This document shows positions 26,718-34,862 of a DNA stretch of 64,000 nt, piece after piece. The DNA lies in contig CANHPZ010000002.1 in NCBI GenBank assembly GCA_947462725.1, forward strand, positions 1-64,000. The letters are read 5' to 3'. Below the pieces are notes generated by a model. The model did no database searches and was not told where the DNA came from. It was given only the letters and a program-made list of their open reading frames with translations. Each line of letters opens with the position of its first letter. The first letter of the stretch is position 1. The DNA comes from Flavobacteriales bacterium. Its GTDB lineage: Bacteria; Bacteroidota; Bacteroidia; Flavobacteriales_D; Sanyastnellaceae. The translations under genes and the position numbers were made by a program.

Positions 26718-28590
26718 AACGCCCTATTTTCATCAATAAGATCGAGATGTCTGCGGGATTAACTCCGCTAATCCGGGATGCTTGACCAAGTGTTTCAGGT
26801 TGGATGGCGGATAGTTTTTGTCTAGCTTCCGTGCTGATATTGCCTACGGCATTGAAATCAAATCCAGATGGAAATCGAATATGTTCCAGGCGAAGTAGTT
26901 TTTCAGCCATGTCTCTTTCTTTTGCTAGGTAACCGCTATATTTTATCTCAATTTCGGCTTGTTCCAAGATTTCGTCCATTATTTCTTGAGTGTTTTCGAG
27001 GCATTCAGCAATGGATGGATACAAGGGGGTAAAATCAGACAATCGCACCTCGGGCCGAGTGAGAACACCGGATAGCTTTACTTTTTGGCTTATTGGGGCG
27101 CTATTGCGATTTTGGAGCATTCCGTTCACCATTTCCGGTTCAATAGATAGTTTTTCGAGGTGCTTTATGAGTTTGTGCTTTCCGGCTAGCTTTTGTTCCA
27201 CGTGAAAAACGCGATCTGATTTCGCCAAACCGATTTGCTGCGCTCGTGGAGTTAACCGTTCATCGGCATTGTCTTGCCGCAATAATGTCCGAAATTCAGC
27301 TCTGCTAGTGAACATACGATAGGGCTCGTCAGTGCTTTTGGTAATCAGATCGTCGATTAGAACACCGATGTAGGCTTCATTTCGGTGCAATACGAACTCT
27401 TCTTTTTCTTGTATCCAATGTGCGGCATTAATACCCGCAATTAGACCTTGGCACGCTGCCTCTTCGTAGCCAGTGGTTCCGTTGATTTGTCCGGCCAGAA
27501 ACAATCCTGGTATTGCCTTGCTCTCGAGTGTGTGCTTGAGTTGATCGGGTGGAAAGTAATCGTATTCAATCGCATACCCTGGTCGAAACATTTTAGCGTT
27601 TTCAAAACCTGGAATATGTCTTATTGCCTTGAGTTGTATGTCATCTGGAAGACTGGTTGAAAAGCCGTTGACATAAATTTCTATGGTTTGCCATCCTTCA
27701 GGTTCTACGAATATTTGGTGCCTATCTTTATCAGCAAAGCGAGTGATTTTGTCTTCAATTGACGGACAGTATCGTGGACCGACGCCCTGTATGCGCCCAG
27801 CAAACATGGGGCTTTGCTCAAAACCCGTTGCTAATATGTCGTGTACTGTCGAATTTGTGTAGGTAATCCAGCAAGAGCGCTGTTGTGTTAATGGTTTGCT
27901 GGATGGAAGATAAGAGAATTTGGAAGGGACAGCATCACCAAGTTGCTCTTCCATTTTGCCATAATTGAGAGACCTACCATCGATTCTTGGTGGGGTACCG
28001 GTTTTCATGCGGCCACTTCTCAACCCTAATTCGTTGAGCTGTTCTGTAAGGCCCTCGGCCCTTTTCTCTCCCATTCTGCCGCCACCAAACTGTTTCTCGC
28101 CGATGTGGATTACCCCGTTGAGAAAGGTTCCGCTGGTTATAATTACGGAACGGCAATGGAAAGTAACTCCCATACCGGTAACAACCCCGGTGATTTGATT
28201 ATTCTCGATAATTACTGAGCTTACCATGTCTTGCCAGAAGTCAACTAAAGGTGTAGCTTCGAGCATATTGCGCCATTCTTCTGCGAAGCGCATTCTATCG
28301 TTTTGAGTGCGTGGGCTCCACATGGCTGGCCCTTTGGATTTGTTCAACATTCTGAATTGAATTGCTGAACGATCAGACACAATTCCAGAATAGCCACCGA
28401 GTGCATCGATTTCACGTATAATTTGACCCTTGGCAATACCTCCCATGGCTGGGTTACAACTCATCTGGCCAATCTTGTTCATATCCATGGTAATCAATAA
28501 GGTACGTGCACCTAAATTGGCCGCTGCCGAAGCTGCTTCGTTGCCGGCATGTCCAGCACCAACAACAATAATATCGTAAGAATTTTCCAT
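26716..28590 (-). CDS. mnmG: tRNA uridine-5-carboxymethylaminomethyl synthesis enzyme MnmG
   Basis: A 624-residue FAD protein of normal length. The FAD-binding motif [11 protein letters not shown] is at residues 11-21. GidA signatures follow: [12 protein letters not shown], the [11 protein letters not shown] region, [11 protein letters not shown] with nearby catalytic-type Cys, and [16 protein letters not shown]. With MnmE it modifies U34 of tRNAs reading split codon boxes. MnmG (GidA) is often origin-proximal in bacteria. A parS-like site lies within codons at 27194-27209 and another just before its start. Confidence 0.97.
   Translation of the reverse strand: MENSYDIIVVGAGHAGNEAASAAANLGARTLLITMDMNKIGQMSCNPAMGGIAKGQIIREIDALGGYSGIVSDRSAIQFRMLNKSKGPAMWSPRTQNDRMRFAEEWRNMLEATPLVDFWQDMVSSVIIENNQITGVVTGMGVTFHCRSVIITSGTFLNGVIHIGEKQFGGGRMGEKRAEGLTEQLNELGLRSGRMKTGTPPRIDGRSLNYGKMEEQLGDAVPSKFSYLPSSKPLTQQRSCWITYTNSTVHDILATGFEQSPMFAGRIQGVGPRYCPSIEDKITRFADKDRHQIFVEPEGWQTIEIYVNGFSTSLPDDIQLKAIRHIPGFENAKMFRPGYAIEYDYFPPDQLKHTLESKAIPGLFLAGQINGTTGYEEAACQGLIAGINAAHWIQEKEEFVLHRNEAYIGVLIDDLITKSTDEPYRMFTSRAEFRTLLRQDNADERLTPRAQQIGLAKSDRVFHVEQKLAGKHKLIKHLEKLSIEPEMVNGMLQNRNSAPISQKVKLSGVLTRPEVRLSDFTPLYPSIAECLENTQEIMDEILEQAEIEIKYSGYLAKERDMAEKLLRLEHIRFPSGFDFNAVGNISTEARQKLSAIQPETLGQASRISGVNPADISILLMKIGR
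27194..27209. promoter_or_regulatory. parS-like site 3 (best match)
   Basis: TGTTCCACGTGAAAAA matches TGTTNCACGTGAAACA at 15 of 16 positions; only position 15 differs. It lies inside mnmG. Confidence 0.6.
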
Positions 28591-28599
28591 ATTAAATTA

Positions 28600-28615
28600 C
28601 GTTCCACGTGAAACG
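28600..28615. promoter_or_regulatory. parS-like site 4
   Basis: CGTTCCACGTGAAACG matches TGTTNCACGTGAAACA at 14 of 16, with both mismatches at the outermost bases. It almost fills the 25-base gap between the ybeY stop and the mnmG start, so unlike the other sites it is not constrained by coding. Confidence 0.6.
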
Positions 28616-29047
28616 CTAACCAAGGCCAAATTCATTCAACATTAGAATTGATTTTTGTTCTTGATTGCGCATTGTTAGACCCTCTGATTTTGTTTTATCT
28701 TTATATCCACACAAATGCATAACTCCATGAATTATAACGCGGTAGGTTTCTGTTATTGGAGTTGTGTTGTATGTAGTTGCATTCTCTAACACCCTATCCA
28801 AGCTTATGTATAAATCTCCGGATATTTGGTTATTTTGAGTATTGTCAAATGTAATAATGTCCGTGTAGTAATCGTGCTCCAGATGAGTGCGGTTGATTTC
28901 TAAAAGATGGTCATCTGAGCAGAAGATAATGTTGATGGTACCAATTGTTTTGCCTTCTGCAAAAACGCAGGCGCTTATCCAGCGTTTTAATGCGTTTTTT
29001 TGCTTCAGTTGGGACCGAACATCCATGTCGTGAAAGAAAATCGCCAT
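28616..29047 (-). CDS. ybeY: rRNA maturation endoribonuclease YbeY
   Basis: A 143-residue UPF0054 protein. Residues with NRTHLEHDYYTDIITFD and GDLYISLDRV are followed by the metal-site motif HGVMHLCGYKD. YbeY trims rRNA 3' ends and takes part in ribosome quality control. The third His of the family HGxxHLxGYDH motif is Asp here (10 residues after the first His). The start at 29047 (MAIFFHD) follows a minus-strand TATTTTCG element (29055-29062); the frame extends 15 codons upstream but lacks family similarity. It is 25 bases before mnmG, probably one operon. Confidence 0.9.
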   Translation of the reverse strand: MAIFFHDMDVRSQLKQKNALKRWISACVFAEGKTIGTINIIFCSDDHLLEINRTHLEHDYYTDIITFDNTQNNQISGDLYISLDRVLENATTYNTTPITETYRVIIHGVMHLCGYKDKTKSEGLTMRNQEQKSILMLNEFGLG

Positions 29048-29179
29048 AATGCCGCGAAAATAGCTTTTAGAACGAATCAACAGGGTGTTCACATGATTAA
29101 TTGGCTATATACTACGGATATGAACTGAATTTTGGTTGGAATGGGTTGTGGCTTGAGTTGATTTATTAATTTGCGGCCA

Positions 29180-29968
29180 ATGAAAAATCTAGTTGTGTTA
29201 GTTGACTATAGCGACGGTTGTAAGCACGCGCTGAATCAAGGAAGAATTTTAGCAGAGTTGGCGGGTTCACATGTTCATGTTTTACACGTTACGCCAAACA
29301 CGGTTAATGATGAGGAGCATGCGCGTTTGAGAGAATTTGCATTAATGGAATTAGGCTCAAGCCTTCCTATAACGACGCACGTGGCAGATGGCCGACTGAT
29401 GACCGCCTTAACAGAATCCCTGGAGTCCATTAATCCTGATTTAATCCTTTTGTGTACTCACGGTGTTAAGGGCATTGCGCAACATCTGTTTGGTGCAAGG
29501 ATTTTATCACTCGTGCAATCGCTCGAGAAGCCGTTTCTGGTGGTTCAGGAAAATAGTGAAATAGCAGAGGAGGGTTTCGGAAAGATTTTGTTTCCAGCTA
29601 CTCACAGCGCCTATGTCAATATCATGATTGATCAAGTCATGGCTATTGCTGCAGAGTGCGACAGCGAGGTTGTTTTCTATGAAATTGACAAGTATGTTGG
29701 CGATGTCGAAAACGACATCAAGATTAATTTTGATCAGGCGAAAAAAGCATTTAAGGCCAAAGGAATTCGATTTAGCAATGTGAAGGAAGAGGTGAACAAT
29801 CACTCACTTGGATTTGCGCGTCAAACCCTGGCTTTCGCAGCAAAAAATAGCATAGGACTTATTGCGACCCCCTCTGAAGTTGTAGACAATGGATTTCTGA
29901 TGATGAAATCGGATAAAGAGGCGCTACTGACGAATGAGCAGGGAATTCCGATTTTGGCCTGTGGTTAA
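29180..29968 (+). CDS. Universal stress protein, tandem UspA domains
   Basis: A 262-residue cytoplasmic protein with two Usp folds: residues 1-122, with VLVDYSDGCKHAL at the start and LLCTHGVKGIAQHLFG near the end of the first half, and about 130-262 more diverged. Bacteroidota tandem Usp proteins respond to starvation or stress. The second half lacks an obvious ATP-binding G-x2-G-x9-G motif. I chose ATG 29180 over the in-frame TTG at 29171, which lies within a TTAATTTG element resembling the -7 consensus. Its end overlaps the convergent RsbW-like gene by 4 bases. Confidence 0.85.
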   Translation: MKNLVVLVDYSDGCKHALNQGRILAELAGSHVHVLHVTPNTVNDEEHARLREFALMELGSSLPITTHVADGRLMTALTESLESINPDLILLCTHGVKGIAQHLFGARILSLVQSLEKPFLVVQENSEIAEEGFGKILFPATHSAYVNIMIDQVMAIAAECDSEVVFYEIDKYVGDVENDIKINFDQAKKAFKAKGIRFSNVKEEVNNHSLGFARQTLAFAAKNSIGLIATPSEVVDNGFLMMKSDKEALLTNEQGIPILACG

Positions 29969-30390
29969 ACTGCGGCTTGCTCTAAAACGGAAAAATCGAG
30001 AATAACTATACGTCCATTATCTTCGAATGAACAAGTGTCCGCGAGTTTCTTCATTAGAAAAACACCTCGTCCATGCGGTTTTTCAATGTTCTCAGGAGCT
30101 GTAGGATCTGGCAGGTTATCGTAATCAAATCCAGGACCTTCGTCTTCAATCACAAAGCGAATAGCATTGCTTTCTGTTACGCTGAAATGAATTTGCACCT
30201 GTTTAGCCGGGTCCAATTTATTGCCGTGAACAATGGCGTTGTTTACAGCCTCAGTCATGGCGATGAGTAATTCGCCATAATAGTCTTCTTTCACGTGGAA
30301 CTCGGCGCAAACATCATCGATGAGTTGTTCTGCGATATGGATGTTTTCGAGTACCGAAGGAAATTGTAATGTTCTGTTTGCTGAAGCCAT
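29965..30390 (-). CDS. RsbW-like ATP-binding protein (anti-sigma kinase family)
   Basis: A 141-residue GHKL ATPase domain of the HATPase_c_2 type. The N box is EAVNNAIVHGN, the G1 box DEGPGFD and the G2 box HGRGVFLMKKLAD. Relatives (RsbW, SpoIIAB) phosphorylate anti-anti-sigma proteins, but no STAS or sigma gene is adjacent. It starts 7 bases after the DUF4175 gene and is cotranscribed with it. The N-terminal coding region carries a parS-like site. The stop overlaps that of the Usp gene by 4 bases. Confidence 0.88.
   Translation of the reverse strand: MASANRTLQFPSVLENIHIAEQLIDDVCAEFHVKEDYYGELLIAMTEAVNNAIVHGNKLDPAKQVQIHFSVTESNAIRFVIEDEGPGFDYDNLPDPTAPENIEKPHGRGVFLMKKLADTCSFEDNGRIVILDFSVLEQAAV
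30287..30302. promoter_or_regulatory. parS-like site 5
   Basis: TCTTTCACGTGGAACT has the CACGTG core. Allowing A or G at position 12 it matches the parS consensus at 14 of 16; against the strict form, 13 of 16. It is inside the RsbW-like gene and completes a group of three sites within 3.1 kb. Confidence 0.45.
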
Positions 30391-30397
30391 AATTGAA

Positions 30398-33300
30398 TTA
30401 TTGGTCGCCTAATTTATTGAAATACGAATTTACCTTTTCCTTGTAATAAGGCTTGAGGGAAGGTGGAACAGTTTTCAACAACTCGGTTTCCTGTTGTTTT
30501 TTCTTTAGATATTCATCGTACTTCATAGGGTTTGAAGTCGGAAAGTCGCGGGCTTCGTTGCTTTTTCGCTCGTTGTCTCTATCCCTTGTGCGCTCAGCCT
30601 CTTCAGCTTTGAGAAGCCTAATTTCTATATCGCGTTGACGACGAATGGATTCTTCACTGATTTGATTGTTCACGATGTCTTTTTGCAGTTGCTCCATTTC
30701 TTTGGCAATCTGCTTCATCTCATTCCCGTTGCCACTGCCATCCTGATTCAGTTCTGCAGCCTTTTCTTCAACAGCCTTGCGAATGGCGGCTTGCTTTGCG
30801 GCCATTTCAGCCAATTGGCGACTCATTTGTTGTCCTCCCGAATTGTTCTTTCCCTGATTTTTCCCCTGCTTCTTCATCTCTTCCAATTGCTTGGAAAGGC
30901 CTTCTTGCATTTTCTTGATTTGGCCGGCACTTGGCTTGGGTTTGCTACCGCTGCCCCCTGGTTTGTTGCAGCTACCGCTGCCTGGTTTGCTGTTCGCAGA
31001 TTGCTGTTGCATTTGCTTCAGGGCTTCGTCAAGCATCAATGCGAGATTATTGAAGCTGGTCATAACATATTGCTGCGATGCAGTAACTTGAGGCGTTTGA
31101 CGATCCGGGATGGACTCTAGCGCCTTTTCCATATTTTCATTTACTAAATTGATCTCTCTGTTAACTGCGGCGCTTACTTGAGGCACTCTTTTACTTAAGG
31201 CGAAAAGGGAGTCTTCCACCATCTTAGCGTCATCCTTCAGTTTGCGTTGTGTTTGTCCGAGTTTATTGTAATTCGGGTCTTTCGAATCGACCTTATTGAA
31301 ATTGTTCATCAAGGCCTCCTGATCGAAGCTTAGCGTAATGATGTTCTCGAGCAATGCACGCAGAGATTCCATGTCTTCCTCTTGTTGTTCTTGCTCTTGT
31401 GAGTTCATGGCCATTTGCATTTGACCGGCCATATCTTGCATTTTTTTGGCGGCGCTTTTCTGTGATTTGGATGCGCTGCTTTTTTTACTCTTACTTAGTT
31501 CTTCACTGCTTTTTTTCTGCTCCTGTTCAATTTCTTGTTCTTGACTATCGGTGTCGGGCATGCCGTTCGGATTCTCAAGCTCTTCATTCATTTTCTCCAG
31601 TTGGTCCATTTCCTTTTGGAGCTCATCAAACGCTTTGTTCAGCGAGTCTTGTTTGGATTTTAGCTCGTCACTATTTGATTCTTTTTTCTCTGCCTCGTTC
31701 GCTAGTTTTTCTTGTTCTTGGGCTAATTTCTCGAGCTTTTCAATGGTCTTTTCCATCTTTTGCTCAAACTCCAGTTGTTTGAACTGTTCGAGCGCCCGAT
31801 CAAGTTCCTTTTCGAGATCTTCATTGTTGAGATCCATCTTGTCGAGCTCCTTTTGAATTTCATCTTTGTTGAGTTCCTCCATCATGCGTTGCATTTCATC
31901 CATAAGCTTTTGAAGCTCCGGAGTCATGACTTGCTGCATCAGCTCTTCAAGCTGTTTTTGTTTTTCTTGCAGTTTTTCGTTGGGTTGATTGAACTCGTTT
32001 TCCTGTTGATTTTTCTGCTGATTTTGCTCTTGTATTTCTTCTACTTGCTTTTGAAGCTCTTGCTGGCGCTTCATTAATTCTTCTAATTTCTTCTTGTCCT
32101 GCCAGTTCATTTCCTTTTTATCCAATAACTGACGCTGTAGTTCTTCCAGCTGCTTTTCCAGCTCTTTGGCGTCTTTGATGCTTTCTTCTAGTTTGTCTTT
32201 GATGTCTTCATTCTGTGCATCGATTTTCTCTTCCAATTCAGCCTCGGTTGGAACCTCGTATTCGCGTTCGCCGGTTGTGGCTGACTTGGAGCCATTAAAT
32301 CCATCATTATCCCATACCTCGAAGTAGAAGGAATAGACATCGCCCGGAGCAATACCAACCGCACCGAGATCCCAACTATGGAAGAACACATCGCTATTGG
32401 ATGAGTTGTTTATCGGCAATTCAATAGTTTGAATAGCGTTTTGCACGGCAGCCCCGTTACGCTTGGTGAGGCGATAATTGAATGTAAGACGCTTGAATCC
32501 ATAATCGTCTTTAACATCACCAGAGAAATACAACCATTTGAAGCTTGAGCTGTCTTTCTCTTCTTGCATGCTGATGATCGGATGCAAATCGGGCACAACT
32601 TGGATGCGGTAATTCAAACTGTCTCCAAATGGAATGTATTGGTTGGAAGTCTGGATGCTATACCCGGTTGAGCTAATTGCAACTTGCTTGAAATCCGCCC
32701 TGTCATTGCCGCTGGGCAACGTATATGTGCTATCACCAAACTGAACGCGTAAATAGTCACTGTTTTGGGTGTTGAAGTTCCATTGAATCTTCGTTCCTTG
32801 TGGAACAACAAGATCGCCGGTATTTTGCACATCCTCACTGGATCTATTCAAGTAGGCCGGGAAAGAAAGCGCAATTCCAAAATCAATCAAACGCGGTGAA
32901 GGAATGACTTTAAGGTCATATTGATCAGAGAAAAACCCATTGGCGCTGAACGCGAATGTGATGTCGTCTTGAACGTTTTTGAATGTGTGGGAGAAAGCAA
33001 TTGGGCTCGACTTTTCTAATTGGAATTGTTGGTCGCCAATCATCACAAAAACCTTTTCCGGAATTTCCTTTCCACTGAGTTCTACGCTAACCGTGTAGTC
33101 CTCGTTTTCCGGTGTTGTGAGATTATCGTTAGTAACACGAATGATGAACGGGGCTTCTTCAGCAATGATTTGTCCGTGTTTAATCAATCGCTCTGTAGGC
33201 TTAGTAAGAATGCTTGGAGCGGCAAACAACAACAAGATAACTATGCCGACGGGAGGTAATACCCATTTCAGGTATTTGCGGTTCTCTCGAAAATCGACAG

Positions 33301-33745
33301 CGCTTGAAAATGGTACCGGTCGAAGTTCGCTGATTTTCTGAGCAATACTGGCAGTGATAAGGGAGTTTTCGGCCTCGGCTGCCATCGACTTCAACTGAAG
33401 CATATTGAGCAATTTGTCTTGCACATGCGGGAAGTGTTTTCCAATAATTTCTGCCGCCTGTTCGTGAGAAATTATTTTACCCAAACGAAAAATCTTCAAC
33501 AACGGGTCGATGAAGAATTTCGCAATGACCACAGTAACACCAGTAACGAAAGTCCAAAACAAAAGCGTGCGCACAGCGATATTAAACCGACCAAAATACT
33601 CAGCCAAAGCAACGAGAAGATAGGTCATGAAAATGATTGCGAGGCAATAGAGCGCGCCTCGAATCATCAAGTTTTTGTAGTATTTCCGAATGAAAACATC
33701 CAGCCGATGAATCAGTTGGTTGTATTCATTGTTGATGTTATTCAT
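30398..33745 (-). CDS. DUF4175 membrane-anchored coiled-coil protein
   Basis: An 1115-residue protein. Two transmembrane segments near the N terminus (about residues 28-48 and 58-75), then a third hydrophobic stretch near 158-176, precede a beta-rich region (about 180-500). A very long, charged Gln/Glu/Lys/Met-rich coiled coil follows (about 510-900), then a basic Gly/Ser/Pro stretch near 930-975. This is the layout of the Bacteroidota DUF4175 family, whose function is unknown. A perfect TAnnTTTG element precedes it, and the RsbW-like gene follows after 7 bases. Confidence 0.87.
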   Translation of the reverse strand: MNNINNEYNQLIHRLDVFIRKYYKNLMIRGALYCLAIIFMTYLLVALAEYFGRFNIAVRTLLFWTFVTGVTVVIAKFFIDPLLKIFRLGKIISHEQAAEIIGKHFPHVQDKLLNMLQLKSMAAEAENSLITASIAQKISELRPVPFSSAVDFRENRKYLKWVLPPVGIVILLLFAAPSILTKPTERLIKHGQIIAEEAPFIIRVTNDNLTTPENEDYTVSVELSGKEIPEKVFVMIGDQQFQLEKSSPIAFSHTFKNVQDDITFAFSANGFFSDQYDLKVIPSPRLIDFGIALSFPAYLNRSSEDVQNTGDLVVPQGTKIQWNFNTQNSDYLRVQFGDSTYTLPSGNDRADFKQVAISSTGYSIQTSNQYIPFGDSLNYRIQVVPDLHPIISMQEEKDSSSFKWLYFSGDVKDDYGFKRLTFNYRLTKRNGAAVQNAIQTIELPINNSSNSDVFFHSWDLGAVGIAPGDVYSFYFEVWDNDGFNGSKSATTGEREYEVPTEAELEEKIDAQNEDIKDKLEESIKDAKELEKQLEELQRQLLDKKEMNWQDKKKLEELMKRQQELQKQVEEIQEQNQQKNQQENEFNQPNEKLQEKQKQLEELMQQVMTPELQKLMDEMQRMMEELNKDEIQKELDKMDLNNEDLEKELDRALEQFKQLEFEQKMEKTIEKLEKLAQEQEKLANEAEKKESNSDELKSKQDSLNKAFDELQKEMDQLEKMNEELENPNGMPDTDSQEQEIEQEQKKSSEELSKSKKSSASKSQKSAAKKMQDMAGQMQMAMNSQEQEQQEEDMESLRALLENIITLSFDQEALMNNFNKVDSKDPNYNKLGQTQRKLKDDAKMVEDSLFALSKRVPQVSAAVNREINLVNENMEKALESIPDRQTPQVTASQQYVMTSFNNLALMLDEALKQMQQQSANSKPGSGSCNKPGGSGSKPKPSAGQIKKMQEGLSKQLEEMKKQGKNQGKNNSGGQQMSRQLAEMAAKQAAIRKAVEEKAAELNQDGSGNGNEMKQIAKEMEQLQKDIVNNQISEESIRRQRDIEIRLLKAEEAERTRDRDNERKSNEARDFPTSNPMKYDEYLKKKQQETELLKTVPPSLKPYYKEKVNSYFNKLGDQ

Positions 33746-33774
33746 AGCTTAAAGATCCGCATATCCAATCGCTT

Positions 33775-33782
33775 CAAAAATA
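33775..33782 (-). promoter_or_regulatory. TAnnTTTG promoter element of the DUF4175 operon
   Basis: The minus strand reads TATTTTTG, a perfect match, 29 bases before the ATG at 33745. Confidence 0.55.
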
Positions 33783-33831
33783 GTTCATGGCTCTAGTATT
33801 ATAACGAAGCTAAGAGCTGTTGGAGAAAATT

Positions 33832-33851
33832 AACGAACACCAGTGTGCGTT
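33832..33851 (-). terminator. Possible terminator of the 84-residue gene
   Basis: Just past the stop at 33855, the minus strand forms AACGCACAC/GTGTTCGTT (one mismatch, very tight loop) followed by AATTTT. The T run is interrupted, so this is tentative. Confidence 0.4.
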
Positions 33852-33854
33852 CAA

Positions 33855-34109
33855 TTATTTAAACTCAGCGTAGTTCCACACACCAATCATTTGTTCGCGC
33901 ACGAACTTGCGAGCGATGTCATACACATTGTCTTGAGTGATGTACCAAACCGTTTTGTTGAGGTTTGATTCTGCTTTGAATTTGCTTAGGCGTACGATTT
34001 CAATGCCATGTATAGGGCCTTCACTCCGCTCCATCAAGTCGATGTGGTCAAGCGATTCTTGTTTGTCACGATAGGTAGAACCGTCGCGTATAATCAATGC
34101 TTTTCTCAT
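33855..34109 (-). CDS. Small conserved-looking protein of unknown function (84 residues)
   Basis: An 84-residue soluble protein (MRKALIIRDG at the start, WYITQDNVYDIARKFV near the end) without signal peptide, membrane segment or recognised motif. It begins with ATG, has a minus-strand TACTTTTC element about 40 bases upstream within a 144-base divergent gap, and is followed by a possible hairpin. That layout supports a real gene rather than a chance ORF. Confidence 0.6.
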   Translation of the reverse strand: MRKALIIRDGSTYRDKQESLDHIDLMERSEGPIHGIEIVRLSKFKAESNLNKTVWYITQDNVYDIARKFVREQMIGVWNYAEFK

Positions 34110-34253
34110 TTTTATAGGAGCTTTTTCGGTTTGGCGTTGGCCGCGAAAAGTAGATGTAATTATGATTGTTGAAAATCACGAATGCATAAAAATCCAATAA
34201 GTTATTCCATGGCGGAATAAGGCTTTCAAAGTTCTCCGAATTACTTTCGCCTC

Positions 34254-34823
34254 ATGAAAACAATCCGCGAGCATTTTGATCAAGCGCAACAATTGTTGGA
34301 GCAAGTGCTTCGCGATGATGTTTTTGTGCAATCTGTAGAGCGTGCAGGCGCGTTGATGACGGAAAGATTGAGCGCGGGAAATAAGATTATTTCCTGCGGC
34401 AATGGAGGAAGCATGTGCGACGCGATGCATTTTGCTGAAGAGCTGACAGGTCGTTATCGGGATAATCGCCGTTCGATTCCCGCAATCAGTATTAGTGATC
34501 CTTCGCACATCACCTGTGTTGGAAACGACTACGGTTTTCAGTTTGTTTTCTCTCGCTTTGTCGAGGGCGTAGCTCAGCAAGGTGATGTACTGTTGGCTAT
34601 CTCAACCAGCGGTAATTCCGCGAATGTGCTTGAAGCAGCCAAGACCGCACGTCAAAGGGGTGTCTTTGTTGTTGCTCTCACAGGCAAGGATGGAGGTGTC
34701 TTGAAAGATAATTGTGACGTGGAGGTTCGTGTGCCATGGTCGGGCTATGCCGATCGCATTCAAGAGATTCATATCAAGGTTATACATGCCCTGATTGATT
34801 ATATCGAGCGACACATTTCGTAG
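34254..34823 (+). CDS. gmhA: Sedoheptulose-7-phosphate isomerase
   Basis: A 189-residue SIS-domain protein of the length and sequence of GmhA. It has [16 protein letters not shown] (phosphosugar loop and active-site region), [24 protein letters not shown] split by the family spacing, and C-terminal [15 protein letters not shown]. GmhA converts sedoheptulose 7-phosphate to D-glycero-manno-heptose 7-phosphate for the heptose of the LPS core. The ATG follows a near-consensus TACTTTCG element (34242-34249). No other heptose genes are adjacent. Confidence 0.9.
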   Translation: MKTIREHFDQAQQLLEQVLRDDVFVQSVERAGALMTERLSAGNKIISCGNGGSMCDAMHFAEELTGRYRDNRRSIPAISISDPSHITCVGNDYGFQFVFSRFVEGVAQQGDVLLAISTSGNSANVLEAAKTARQRGVFVVALTGKDGGVLKDNCDVEVRVPWSGYADRIQEIHIKVIHALIDYIERHIS

Positions 34824-34862
34824 TTCGCCGTTCACACAAGTCTTACTTTAAATTTTCGTTTG

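Noticed and set aside
30635-32077. Several long plus-strand ORFs opposite DUF4175, some with Leu/Phe-rich membrane-like sequence
   Set aside because: They are antisense images of the Gln/Glu/Lys-rich coiled coil (CTT/TTG codons), which gives stop-free hydrophobic frames. No start signals or family similarity.
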